Positions 26,191 through 38,300 of a DNA stretch of 64,000 nucleotides are shown in pieces. Below the pieces are notes generated by a model that saw only the letters and a list, made by a program, of their open reading frames with translations, had not been told where the DNA came from and ran no database searches. The stretch comes from an uncultured Clostridia bacterium (GTDB taxonomy: Bacteria > Bacillota > Clostridia > Christensenellales > UBA1242). How positions within the stretch are numbered: position 1 is the first letter of the stretch; every line of letters begins with the position of its first letter. The stretch is taken from assembly GCA_930971385.1 (NCBI GenBank), contig CAKNGB010000004.1:1-64000 (forward strand), read 5' to 3'. A program made the position numbers and the translations under genes.

Positions 26191-27282
26191 ATGACAAAAA
26201 CGAAAACCTTTCTTTCAGTCATCATGATTGCGGTTTGCCTTTTGTGTGTTTTCACTTTTGCGGGATGTAATGAACCATCCACATCAACAATTTTGGAAAA
26301 CATTGAAGCGATGAACACGGCGCTAAGCGAACATGACGATGTTTTTAATAAAACAGAAAGCAACATAAATGATGTAAATTATTTTTCCATTTCCTATGGC
26401 AGTGTTATTGATGGCTACATTTCGTCAGGCACAACAAACTACACAGATCTAGAAAATTTCTATAACACAGTTTTCTCTCTTTCCATGAGTTATATTGAAG
26501 AAAACTATGGCGTTATCACAAATTTGACCGACGAGGAACTTAACAGCGACACTCGCGGGCAATTAGAGGATTTAAACAACAAAATTGTTGATTTCACAAA
26601 CAGCATACAAACCTTTGTTGAAGCACGAAATAGTTTGGCATCCGATTTTTCAAATTCAAGTTTTCAAAATCTTGCTCCAACAAGCGAGGTTAAACTTGCA
26701 AGGTTAAGAGAGTTTAAGCGTGAATATGTCACCTTTGTGGATAAAAGTGTGCAACTCTCTCAGCGTCTTTCCAGTGCTGTTGATTCGGTTGGAATGTTAG
26801 ATTCTCTTGAAGAATTGGAAATTGCCAATGTTGAACTTGTGAAAAACACAATTTTAAACAAACTTTTGCCAGCGTTTCACAACTTATATGTCAACGAGAT
26901 TGGTTCTTTCAATTTCTATGACACAGACCAAACAACAACTCGCACAAGAATTGAGAATGTAATTGAAAATTTGAAAAATGATTTAACAAAGTATGTTAAC
27001 ATCATGCAACTATCTGACGCACAATTAAGCGACACAGTGACAACCGAAGAAATCAGTGCGATAAGAGAAGAAGCAAACATTTTCTATGTGGAACTTAACG
27101 ACTATCTTGAAGCGCTTGACGGCCTAGACATTAGAACTCTTTCTGTTAACCACGACAATGACTTAGAGGCATATATGGCGGTTAACGACAGAGCGGAAAT
27201 ATACCTACAAAAAGTTGAGCAGTTTGTTGAAGTGACTTTGTCAGAGTTTTTAGATTATCTTGAAAGTGCAGTAACGAGATAA
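26191..27282 (+). CDS. Helical lipoprotein, unknown function
   Basis: The 363-aa product has a lipoprotein signal peptide with lipobox F-A-G-C (Cys26). The mature part is mainly helical with several heptad-like stretches (for example T-I-L-E-N-I-E-A-M-N-T-A-L-S and E-E-L-E-I-A-N-V-E-L-V) and no further membrane segment. AAGGAGGAAG gives a strong ribosome binding site. It lies between the membrane-anchored protein and gltX with gaps of 9 and 12 bases, so it is in the same operon. The family is unknown. Confidence 0.75.
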   Translation: MTKTKTFLSVIMIAVCLLCVFTFAGCNEPSTSTILENIEAMNTALSEHDDVFNKTESNINDVNYFSISYGSVIDGYISSGTTNYTDLENFYNTVFSLSMSYIEENYGVITNLTDEELNSDTRGQLEDLNNKIVDFTNSIQTFVEARNSLASDFSNSSFQNLAPTSEVKLARLREFKREYVTFVDKSVQLSQRLSSAVDSVGMLDSLEELEIANVELVKNTILNKLLPAFHNLYVNEIGSFNFYDTDQTTTRTRIENVIENLKNDLTKYVNIMQLSDAQLSDTVTTEEISAIREEANIFYVELNDYLEALDGLDIRTLSVNHDNDLEAYMAVNDRAEIYLQKVEQFVEVTLSEFLDYLESAVTR

Positions 27283-27294
27283 AAGGAGAGAAAA

Positions 27295-28926
27295 ATGGAC
27301 TATAAAAAACTTAGTGAGTTATTATTTCCAAACAACAAATTCACAGTGGAAGAAATCGAGAAGAAATATCCTAAACGCAAGTTGAAAAACTGCGCTGAGG
27401 TAACAAGATTCGCACCAAGCCCAACAGGCTTTATGCATATTGGGGGCTTTTTTCAGTGCGTTATCGACCGCAACATTGCCAAGCGAAGCGGTGGAGTTTT
27501 CTATCTTAGAATTGAAGACACCGACAAAAAGCGTGAACTTATCGGCGCAAGCACCATAATTCTTGAAACTTTAAAACGCTATGGCTATTTGCCAGACGAA
27601 TATGAAGAAAAAGGCGTGAAAGTTGTGGGAAATTACGGCCCATATTTCCAAAGTGAAAGAGAGGAAATTTATAAGGCATATGCCAAAAAACTTGTGGCAG
27701 AAGGCAAGGCTTTTCCATGTTTTTGCCGAAAGACCGAAGGGCTTAACGATGTGAAAGAGAAAAGAGAAAAGATGTTCTCTCTTGGTATAACAGAAGATAA
27801 GGATGTTTGCCGAAACCTCACAATCGAGCAGATTGAAGAGTATTTAAAAGACGGCAAAACTTTTGCCATTAAACTTAAATCTAAGGGAAATGGGCAGAAC
27901 AAAATTAAAGTGCATGATGTTTTGAAAGGTGAACTTGAAATTCAGGAAAATGGCGAAGATGCCGTTTTACTTAAAAGCGATTTCATGCCAACTTATGCCT
28001 TTGCTCATGCGGTGGACGATTTTCTTATGGGCACAACCACAGTTGTGAGAGGTGAGGAGTGGATTCCTTCCTACCCACTTCACATTGAAATTCATGAGGC
28101 ATTAGGTTTTCCTCTTCCAAAATATATCCACACGCCACTTATCAACAAAATTCGTGAAAACGGTGGAAAAACCAAGATTTCAAAGCGTATTGATGCAGAG
28201 GCTGATATGCGTTTCTTTGCAAGAGAGGGCTATGAACCAGAAGCACTTATTGAATATTTAACCAATCTTGCCAACTCCAAGTTTGAAGGTTGGCGAAAGG
28301 AAAATCCAGATAAAAGCATAGATGAATTTCCATTCGACGGCTTTAACATCACAGCAAATCGCCCAGTGTTTGACATTTTAAAATTAAATGACATTTCCAA
28401 AGACATTATTTCTAAATACACAGCCGAAGCTTGCTATCAAAAACTGCTTGCTTGGGCAGAAGAGTTTTCCGAGGAAAATGTTGACTATTTAAAGAAAGAT
28501 AAAGAATATGTTGTGAAAGTTTTAAACATCGACCGCGAAAAACCAAAGCCAAGAAAGGATGTTTACAAGTGGAGCATGGTTTTCGATACCTTCGACTATA
28601 TGTTCAGTGCGCCAAAGAAATATCAAATCGACGAAATCGAAAGAAGAAAGTTTGAAGAGGTGCTTAGAGCATATAAAAAATATCTGGACTTATCCGATAA
28701 AACGGTTTGGTTTGATAAGATTAAAGAAATGGCAGGTGTTTTAGGTTATGCCACCGACAACAAACTTTATAAGCAAAACCCAAATGCGTATAAAGGTAAT
28801 GTGGCAAAGGTTTGCGAATTTATTCGTGTGGCAATCACAGGGCATAAAGATTCGCCAGACCTATATGAGATTATGACCATTTTAGGTGAAGACAAAGTTC
28901 GCGAAAGAATTTCTTTGATTGTTTAA
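27295..28926 (+). CDS. gltX: Glutamyl-tRNA synthetase
   Basis: The 543-aa product carries the class I signatures: R-F-A-P-S-P-T-G-F-M-H-I-G-G (HIGH motif, about 38-51) and K-T-K-I-S-K-R near 295 (KMSKS motif), with R-I-E-D-T-D between them. It charges tRNA with glutamate. About 38 residues precede the first catalytic strand, and the total is longer than the usual 470-500. Whether it also charges tRNA-Gln cannot be told here. AAAGGAG precedes the ATG. It is the last gene of the dnaB group and is followed by a terminator. Confidence 0.95.
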   Translation: MDYKKLSELLFPNNKFTVEEIEKKYPKRKLKNCAEVTRFAPSPTGFMHIGGFFQCVIDRNIAKRSGGVFYLRIEDTDKKRELIGASTIILETLKRYGYLPDEYEEKGVKVVGNYGPYFQSEREEIYKAYAKKLVAEGKAFPCFCRKTEGLNDVKEKREKMFSLGITEDKDVCRNLTIEQIEEYLKDGKTFAIKLKSKGNGQNKIKVHDVLKGELEIQENGEDAVLLKSDFMPTYAFAHAVDDFLMGTTTVVRGEEWIPSYPLHIEIHEALGFPLPKYIHTPLINKIRENGGKTKISKRIDAEADMRFFAREGYEPEALIEYLTNLANSKFEGWRKENPDKSIDEFPFDGFNITANRPVFDILKLNDISKDIISKYTAEACYQKLLAWAEEFSEENVDYLKKDKEYVVKVLNIDREKPKPRKDVYKWSMVFDTFDYMFSAPKKYQIDEIERRKFEEVLRAYKKYLDLSDKTVWFDKIKEMAGVLGYATDNKLYKQNPNAYKGNVAKVCEFIRVAITGHKDSPDLYEIMTILGEDKVRERISLIV

Positions 28927-28951
28927 AAAACTAAAAAGTTTAATAATTTTT

Positions 28952-28988
28952 AAAAAAAATAGGCAAATAATTTTTGCTTATTTTTTTT
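28952..28988 (+). terminator. Rho-independent terminator of the dnaB-gltX group
   Basis: The A-rich arm 28952-28967 pairs with 28973-28988 across TAATT, with one G-T pair, and the 3' arm ends in eight T. Confidence 0.7.
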
Positions 28989-29051
28989 GTGTATTTTTCA
29001 TCATTTAAAATCACATGAAATAACTAAAAATTTTTTAATTTCAAAAAACTC

Positions 29052-29153
29052 AAAAAAATAGGTAAAAAATCATAAAAAAATCGTAAAAAATGTGCATTTT
29101 TTGTTAATTTTAATGATTTTTTTAATATTTTTTTATTTTTATCCTATTTTTTT
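29052..29153. repeat. Large imperfect A/T inverted repeat
   Basis: AAAAAAATAGG (29052-29062) is the reverse complement of CCTATTTTTTT (29143-29153). Nested inside is the palindrome AAAAAATG/CATTTTTT (29085-29102). The arms between are complementary in part (A-runs against T-runs). Confidence 0.55.
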
Positions 29154-29251
29154 CTTTTATTTTTTCAAGTTTTTAAAGAATTTTTTTAAAATAGTTTTAG
29201 ATTGCTTAAAATTTTTTTAATATGCATGTTCTCATATTTTGGTTAAAATGT

Positions 29252-29280
29252 TTGCTTTTGATTACAATATTTAGTATAAT
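29252..29280 (+). promoter_or_regulatory. Promoter of the giant surface protein gene
   Basis: TTGCTT (29252-29257), a 17-base spacer and TATAAT (29275-29280). The leader is about 43 bases and contains a six-base-pair hairpin. GAGGTG (29319-29324) lies five bases before the ATG at 29330. Confidence 0.65.
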
Positions 29281-29329
29281 ATATTTAACAATTTAAGGTT
29301 GTTAATCTTGTGTAATATGAGGTGTGCAC

Positions 29330-32300
29330 ATGAAAGTTAAAAGTCTTATTTTTTCGTTTATCATTCTTTTGGGAGGTGTGTTTGGTTCGCTATTAGTTCA
29401 AGCGCCAGTTTTTTTAACAGACGCGGCAACTGAGGATGCTAGCGTTTGGGATGGCAACTACGACTCATCAGCCTCCGACAACGATTTCTATCGTTCTGGC
29501 ACGAATTACTACATACACTCGGCGGATGGCTTTTCATATTTTGCCTACACAGTTCGAAATGGCACAAATTATGGAAATGCCACAATATATTTAACCACCG
29601 ACATCAATCTTGGTGGCAGAGCTTGGACGCCTATCGGCAAAAGTTCAACCACCTCATCCTCTGCCATTGAATTTAGGGGAACGTTCAACGGGCAAGGTCA
29701 CACAATTTTTGGGCTTAGCATAACTTCTGGAAGTGGAAGCGCAGGTCTATTTTCCTCTGTCAGCGGAACGATTAACAACTTGCACTTGTCAAGTGTTAAC
29801 ATTTCTGCCAATAATTGCACAAGTGTTGGTGCGCTTGTTGGGCAACTTGCAAACGGCGGAAGAATAACAAACTGTTCTGTTCGCGGAAATGTGCAAGCAA
29901 CTTCTGCCACAAATGTCGGCGGACTTGTGGGAAGCGCAATAGGAGCAACCATTTCAAATTCTGTTAACCATGCAAGCGTTGTTGGCGGGATTAATGTTGG
30001 CGGACTTGTGGGAAGCACAAACAACAATGTTTCAATAAGTGAAAGTTTTAACGAAGGCACAATTTCGTCCTCCTACAGCCAGTCATCAGGCACTCAAAAC
30101 ATCAATGTGGGTGGACTTGTGGGAAGCGAAAGTTCGCTTACAACGTCTTCTTACCTTAACATCACAAACTCCTATAACGCAGGAAGTGTTGTGGTTAGGT
30201 CGATAAACACCAATGCAGGTGGAATTTTGGGCTACGCTTCCACCACTTCCAACAGGAACTATTTTAAACTTCAAAGTGTTTATAATAAAGGCGACTTCAA
30301 TCTAACTTCGCTTTCCTCTGGCTCAACCTCACCAAATGTGTATGTGGGTGGAATTGTTGGCTTTGGTGCAAACCCAACAGGCACAACAATCACAAATGGC
30401 TTAATTGAAAACGCTTTTAATGTGGGAAATGTTGCTCAAGGAGCAAATGAATATTACATTTTCAGCGAAATTATCAATTATTCCTCTTCTCAATGCTCAT
30501 TAGAAAATGTTTATTACGACTATGACGCCATTTTGGTGGAGGGTGGCTATGACGGTGAGGACTATAACTATGCCATAAGAACCGCTCACCTAGACGGCAA
30601 AGCAACAAACATAGATTTTGTTGTGAACACTCTTAACTTTTCTTCATCAATCTGGGCAATTAACAACGAATTTAATGACGCATATCCATATTTAATTAAC
30701 ACTATTGATATAGGTCTTGCAAACGGCGACAACAACACAACTTCTTCAAGTTTGTGGCTTGGCGGTGGAACGCAGGACAATCCATATCTTATCTACACAG
30801 CGGAAGATTTAGCCCGCGTTGCCGACAGGTATAACGGGAAAATTTCAGGCGCGCTTTCCAAAGACACCAACGGTATAACCTATTTTTCCCTTCAAAACAG
30901 CCTCGACCTTTCCAGCAAGGCGTGGGACCCAATCGGCATAAACGGATATGATTTTGAGAACGCAGTTTTCGACGGTAACAATTTCACAATCACTGGCATA
31001 AACTGCTCGCTTCAAGTGGAATATGGCGAAGCGGTTGGTCTTTTTGGTTCGATTGACAACGCAATTATTCGCGATGTAATCGTCGGCGAATTTAGATACA
31101 TCGGTCAAAGCTCCACAAGTCCTGACCTTGCCACCCTGGTTGGCGAAATGAACGATTCCTATGTTATCAACTGTGCAGATTTTTCTGACACTGGTGAATA
31201 TTCTATCTACAGTAGCACAAATTCTTACATTATATATGGAAAGAACAACCTTTCAGGCACAAATGTTAGAGCCAACATCACAAGCGGGAACTCCACAAGC
31301 AGAGGTTATCTTGTCAGCATCAACACCGATGGCGGTGCTTACTATGATGTTTGTGGCGCTGGCGGAGTTTATTCTGTTCACAAAGGCGTGCCAGAGTTTA
31401 TCATCACTGGAAGCACTGTTTATGGCACTATGTTTGAAGAAATTGGAGCGCTTGATCCAAATTACATCATCGACCTTCCAACCGACACATTAAGCGACCA
31501 ATCAGAGCAAATCACTTCAAACACAATTGTGAAAGAGGGATATCGAATTAATGGATTCTTGATTTCTGGAACTGGCGTAAGTTTCACAGAGCAAACTCTT
31601 TGCACTTCTTATTTATATAACCTTGTGTCGAACGGAATAATCGCACAGTGGCAAGAAATGCCAGATGTTGAGTATAAGATTTACTATAACCCCTATGAAA
31701 GATTCTATAACAGTGTTAATTCCTCTTATTATTCTGGTGTCACTGGTCAAAACGGAGGCAATGAGGAAGATAAGTATATCTCCATTGAGGGCGCTTATAA
31801 CACTTTTTGGAGTGTGGCTGAGTTTAATAGAACTCTGACGGATGAAATTGGCGAAGGTGAACTTTCAAGAGAAGGCTATGAGGTTGTTGGAATTTGGGAG
31901 GAAATCACAACAAATTCCTTGGATCCAAATAGTCCAACTTTTGAATATGGTGGCGAAAACATTTATGAGTCAGGCGGAAGTACCACTGGTTTCTTCTTAA
32001 ACAGCAGTGATAACTACTTTATTGAATGGGAAGGCGTGGAAAATTACAACATCACATTTACGCTTTTGGATGCAGCAACAAAAAATGACATTGATTATCT
32101 TGACCGTTTCACTTGGGAAGAGGCGGTTGAAAGCGTTGTGGTTTCTGGAACAACAAGGGCGACCACCAGATATTCAAGAAATGACGGAAATTTGAATAGC
32201 GATGGCGTTTACAATTTTTCCTATAACGCTGGCGATGTTGACAAATACGGCGAAGAAATTTACATCACAATCACATTAAGAAACGGCTTTATGTTTGACA

Positions 32301-35300
32301 CATATCTAGACGACTTAACAGCAAATGGGTTTGTAAATGAAGACGGTGGAGATATTAACTACATTGGAAGTTATGGTCAGATGAGAAAGAATCGTGCTGT
32401 TCAACTTACAAATGATTTTGGGCAATATTATGTGGTTTACACTTTGTCGCAATTTGTTGGCGAAGGCGAATTTGAACTTTGCGTTAGAAGAACGGGAAAC
32501 GACTTCGACTTGACTGTGGATAAAGAGGTTAAATTTGTTTTAACCATGCCAACAAAACCAGAAAATCCAAATTATCTTGAAGTTTTAACCAGCGAAGGTT
32601 TTGTTAGCGTTGGCACATACAATCAGGCAATTGGTGCGGCGTTCAGCAACAACAGCCTTTATTTTGGTCTTAATATGTTCGACAACTATATGATTGTGAC
32701 AAACAACAACTTTGGCTTTGGCGATGTGACGGCTCTTGAAAGAGTTGGTGGCGAAAGTCTGTATTTAACAATCAATGAAAATGAATATTTCATAGTTCGT
32801 GATGTTTCCACTTCATCCTATTACGCATATGAACTTAGTTTTGATGAGGCAACCAATGTTTCCACGATGTCGCTTTATCTTGTGGAAGGCACAGAAAGCT
32901 CAGGCGGACTTTCTGCTTACGCGTTGGAGCAATCCATATCCTATGGAAATTATACCTTTGAATTTATCGACCGATTGGCGTCAATTTCATACGATTCAGA
33001 CGAACAGACTTCTGACACACAATCTTATTACAACATAAACTTCTTAACAAATGCTGAGTTTGGGCTTGTTTTCTCCACAGAAGCAGAAGATGTGATTTTA
33101 ACCGACTACGGCGGAGAGCCAATCGACGAAAATGGCGATGGCGAATTTGAAGTTTTAGTTCATGCTGAAGATGTTGACGATGCTTACCAGAAAATCTATT
33201 ACGATTTTTCTCGTGCAAAGGCGGGTGGCAATAACTTCTATTCTTTGGATGCATATATCGGTTCTGCAGCAGGAGATGATTCCAATTACATAAACGTTTC
33301 CACTGCCAACACAACTGCAAGATTCTATGTTCAACTTGTGGATGAAAATGGCAATCAGCTTTTAACCGACAGAGAGCTTCCAAGCGTGTATATAACAAAT
33401 TCAAACAATGTGCTTGTTGACGCAATTTCAAATCCTGTCAGAGTTAACACTTACGCTCAAAACGATTTCATTGAATTTACCATTGTCAACACCTACGATT
33501 ATCAATGGGCGTTTAGAGGAAATATTGGTGATGAAATTTTGTTTAACGAACTTTCAGAAACTTTGGAACCTGGTGTTAATATGTATATCAACATCATAAG
33601 CACTGATGACGACGGCGCTTTAGACCAATATCCAGAAAGAGAAGAAGGAATCGAGCCAGTTCACAGTTATTTTGAGGTGATAAGTGCTCAAACTGGAGGA
33701 AATGACAGACAAAACAAAACGGCATATTCTTTCTATTTGTATTATAACTATTATGGTCAAGCCTTCGCACTTCCAAGTTTCGACTTTATGATAACTTTCG
33801 TTGTTAAAGAAGTGGAATATGGTGTGATGGTGGAAACAAAGTTTAGGCAAGAGGACACTCCAACCTCTCCACTATATGACGACGACACCCACACAAGCGA
33901 ACTTAAAGTTGATGATGAAAGCTCGCAAGGAACAAGCATTAAACTTCATTCCGACAATGGTTTCAGTTTAAGCACAAGTGCAATCACTAATTTAGAAAAT
34001 CCAAACGCATATCAAGGCTATAACTTCTATGGTTTTAGGCTTTACGACGAAGAATTTGACACATACACATATCTAACTTTAGGTGGCACTGAGTTTGACA
34101 CTGGAAGCGACACAATTGCCGACCTTGCCAGAGAATATGGCGGATATCTTGACGACGGCGAATATAATTTGTCAAGCGCAACAAAAACCGATGGTTTTAT
34201 GTATTTTGATGCTGACGCTGATAGGTATATGTTCCGTATTCAATCGATATACACAAGTAAGGATGTAAGTTATATTGCAACCATGGATAGATACGCCATC
34301 GACCATTATAACGGCTGGGAGGAAGAAGGAAATCCTGATTATAGATATTACTATAGAACCGAGGCTCTTTCAAATTCGCTTGCCGAAGGCAGTTTGGTGG
34401 AAGGAATTTATTATTATAGCAATAATCCAACAAATGCAAGTGGACTTATAGACGATTTGGTGGAAGGCAACAACTTTGTTTTTGAAATGCAAGCAAATGG
34501 TTTTTCAAGATACTATCGCTTTGTTGGTGTTGCTCTTATGACAAGAGAAAACTATTATGGCACACAAGGCAACAAGGGCGCTGAAATTTTCTATCAAACG
34601 TTCTATGCTGAAGATAACGGTGCTGTCACCATTGCACAAGATTTAGACGGCAACGATGTTATGACATTTAATGCTGAGGCGTTAAAAGAAATTTTCTATA
34701 ATGATATTGTTGAACTTGAAAATCAAACGATATATCTTGTTCCAATCATCGAACAAAAAACTCTTTTGGTTAACATCACTTCTGGCATAGATTTAGATGT
34801 GGCAGATATTGACGGAAATCAAATTCCAGCAGATGAAACCGTTCAACTTAAATTCTACTATAACGAACAAACCAACCTTGAATTTAATGCTGAATATTTG
34901 AAACAAACCACCGCTCCACAAGCAGAGTATAATAGGTATTATCTTGTTAGCGACATGGACAGCGTGGTTTTGAATGAACATTTCTATGATGTTATCGGCT
35001 ATTATGCAAATGGCTGGATTGTGAACGACACAACTCCAATCGCATTAACATATCACAGAATTGACAGAACATATTTCACTTCCGATTTTGCGGTTTCCGA
35101 GGACAGCGAAAACTTCGGACAATATGATTATGAAATCACAATTTCACGCACATGGACGGCAAATACCTACACCATCAACTTCAACAGCGCAGACCAAGGC
35201 GAAACAGGAAGTTCTGTTTATGGCGTGGCAACTGGAAGAACAGAAAGCGTTGTGGCAACTTATGGCATAGGCGTAATTTTGCCAGAAAATGGCTTTGCAA

Positions 35301-38300
35301 TCACGGGATATTCCTTTGTGGAATGGAACACTCAAATTGACGGCGAAGGAGATTCCTATCAACCAAACGAAGATGTTTCAAATTTAAGAACTGGCGAAGA
35401 GGGAGATGATGAAATCACACTTTATGCCATTTGGGAGGCAAAAGAATATAACATAAGGCTGGTGTTTAACTCTGGAACTTATCAAGGCGAAGAGGAACAC
35501 ATCATTTCTGGAATAACCTATAACACAGCAATCACTGGGCTTAGCGACATTGTGCCAGAAAGAAATGGTTTCATCTTCGACGGCTATTTCCTTCCAGCAG
35601 ATAACGACGTTAAATTGGAATATTTCAGAGTCAGCGACGGCGCAATTTTAAACACGGGTATCTCTGGCTTTGTTGACTACACAACTGGCGACTACACCGA
35701 AGAAGAAATGGCGTCTATGGGCGCAATCACGCTTTATGCAACTTGGATCTATGACGGCGAAGCGGATGTTAGTGTGGAAAATTCTTTCACCACAAGCTAC
35801 ACAGGCGTTCAAACAAATGTGCCTCTATCCTATTTCAATTTCCAAGGCACAAACATCACAATTGGTGAAGAATTAACTTGCATCTATGACGATGTGGAAG
35901 TTTCCATGGAATTTGCAAATAACGATGATGTTTCCTATTCTAATAACAATTTCATTTTACAAAATATCAATGTTGGAAACTACTCCATCAACGGAACAAT
36001 CACTTTAACCGATTCCTCGGAAAGATATTCAAACGGCAGGCTTCAAGTGTTGTATTTCACTTTGAATTTTGAAATCACAGTGGCAGATTTATCCTTAGCT
36101 CCTCGCGACGATTATAGTTTGCAACTTGCCAACATAAAATATCTTGTTGGAGAAATTGAAAACAGCGAAACGGTGGCAAGCTATCAGTCCTTTGGCACCT
36201 TTGAAGCGCTTGCAAACAGTGTTAAAGCAAATGATGAAAGCACCATAGATTTAACATATGACCAAATTTATGAATATCAATTCATGAAATACTTCCTTCT
36301 TTTAAATTCCACAGCGGGCGAATTTAATGAAATTAGAAATTGGAATTATGAAGATTATTTAACATATTTTGATAACACCACTTACTATGGGCAAGACGAA
36401 AATGTTGAGGATCTAGAAGGTGTTCGCCAAGAGAGAAAAGAGGTAATGGCAAACTCTCTTATGCTGTTTAGTTACGACATTTTAAATCAAACATCAGAAT
36501 ACACTCTATTTTCAAGTGAAGGCGGAACTTATGTTTATTCTCCAGCTCAGTTTGAAATGAGTTCAACCACTTCTCAAACGGTGAATAGCGATGTTTCAAT
36601 TTCTTCGATTGCCACAATTGCACCATATAATATGACGCCAAACAACAGCTATGAAGTGCGTGCTTACATTGAAGGCAACACTTCAGGAATTCTTAACAAC
36701 TATTCCATTTTGGTTGACACAAGCGGAAGAAACTACATAACACTTGGCTACGCATATATGCTTGTGGATGTTTTGAAAATCTCCAACCGTTCAGGTGTCG
36801 ACTCCACTTTCTTCAATGTTAACGCAGAAACCGTTTCTGTTGACTGGACTGCACCAGACGAAGAGGAGTATATTTTCAGTGACTATCTTGATTACTACTA
36901 CTATCAAACCGACTCGAACCTATATGTTCATCTTGAAATCACAACTTCAAACACTGGCAACGCCGATGTGGACACACTGTTCAATTTCTATGACAGTGAT
37001 AACTATCTCATTGTTAACAACGCTCGTGTAATCAACCGAACGGCAATTCCATACAGCGTTTCAGCAAACTATAATGTTATTCTTGACGAAAGTTTCAACT
37101 TCACAATCTATAACATAAACGACACAAGCAGAATTTCCTTAGACTCCAGTTTCTTAACTAAGGATGAAGATGGCTTTATTATGAATTTAGATTTACCAGA
37201 AGAACTAACTGAAGAACTTTTCGTGGTGACAGGCATAACATATTCTCTTGACGGCGCCTCCACCTTAACCATATCCAACGAAAACGGACTTGATAACGGA
37301 AGATATTTCTCTGAAGACGGTGGCACACTTCTTCTCATCTTGGAAAACAATAACAGCGCAAATCCAGTGATATACAGCGGTGGCGCGGTGACAGGTATCA
37401 ACATCTCAGTTTCCAGTGCATATTTAAATGAATACACGAGAATCATTGGCTTTGGGCAAGAGGAGATTTATGAATTCACTGGCGAAGGCACTGTTGGAAG
37501 CGACTTTGTGATTAACACTGAGGAACTTGAATATGAAGAAGGCGTTTTAACAGAACTCACATTCTATGCAACCTATTCCGACCTTGTTTATGTGGAATAT
37601 GACATGAATTTACCAATTGATGACGGCAGAGTTTATTCCTATCTTCAACTTGGCGTTGACACAGCGGATGATGTGCTTATGGTGACGGCGGACTATTTGG
37701 AACTTTCCAGGCTCATGTTTGTGGAAAGCTCTGGAAATGAAATTTCTTACGAGCAAATTTTCACAGGCTCAAATGGAGAATATGTTGGCTACACTTCAAA
37801 CATCTTCGCACCAATCATGTTTAAGGCATATTGGAGAATTGGCGAGATAAGCGTCAATAATCTTGGGTTAACTTTCACCGAATCGGTTGGCGCACTCAAC
37901 GAGGTTTATGCCACAGAGGTAGGTCAACTTTACGACGACGAAAATGAAATGTTCACCTATAGTTATGAAATAATTTTCAACAATGGTGTTGTGGCAAGAA
38001 GCGACAGTTTCTATACCTTAGTTCTTGAACTTGAAAATGGCGGTTCGCTTTTGGATAATGGAACATACACCATAAGAATAACCGTGAAGATTAAAGATGA
38101 ATATGCTGGCATCTTAGACGAGGGAAGTGGAACAAGCATAACAAACGAGGAGATAAGTTTCGTTGTTGACCTAAAGCCAATAAGAATTATTGGTGCCACT
38201 CTTGAGGGAGAAACGCCAATAACCTATGACGGTGCTGACCATATCTTAGAAATCGGCGTCAACTTAACCTATGAAATCTATAACAGCGAAACAGGCGAAT

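Larger units (their letters stand above)
28927..29329 (+). other. AT-rich intergenic region before the 6194-aa surface protein gene
   Basis: This 403-base stretch holds no supported ORF. It contains the gltX terminator (28952-28988), a large imperfect inverted repeat made almost only of A and T (29052-29153), the promoter of the giant gene (29252-29280) and a leader with a small hairpin (TAACAA at 29286-29291 with TTGTTA at 29299-29304). Confidence 0.7.

Noticed and set aside
29324-29329. GTG start two codons before the ATG of the 6194-aa gene
   Set aside because: The GTG lies inside the GAGGTG ribosome binding site, which is spaced for the ATG at 29330.
32964-33431. Minus-strand ORF of 155 codons inside the giant gene
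   Set aside because: It is a shadow frame rich in His, Arg, Leu and Gln, without ribosome binding site or any recognisable domain.
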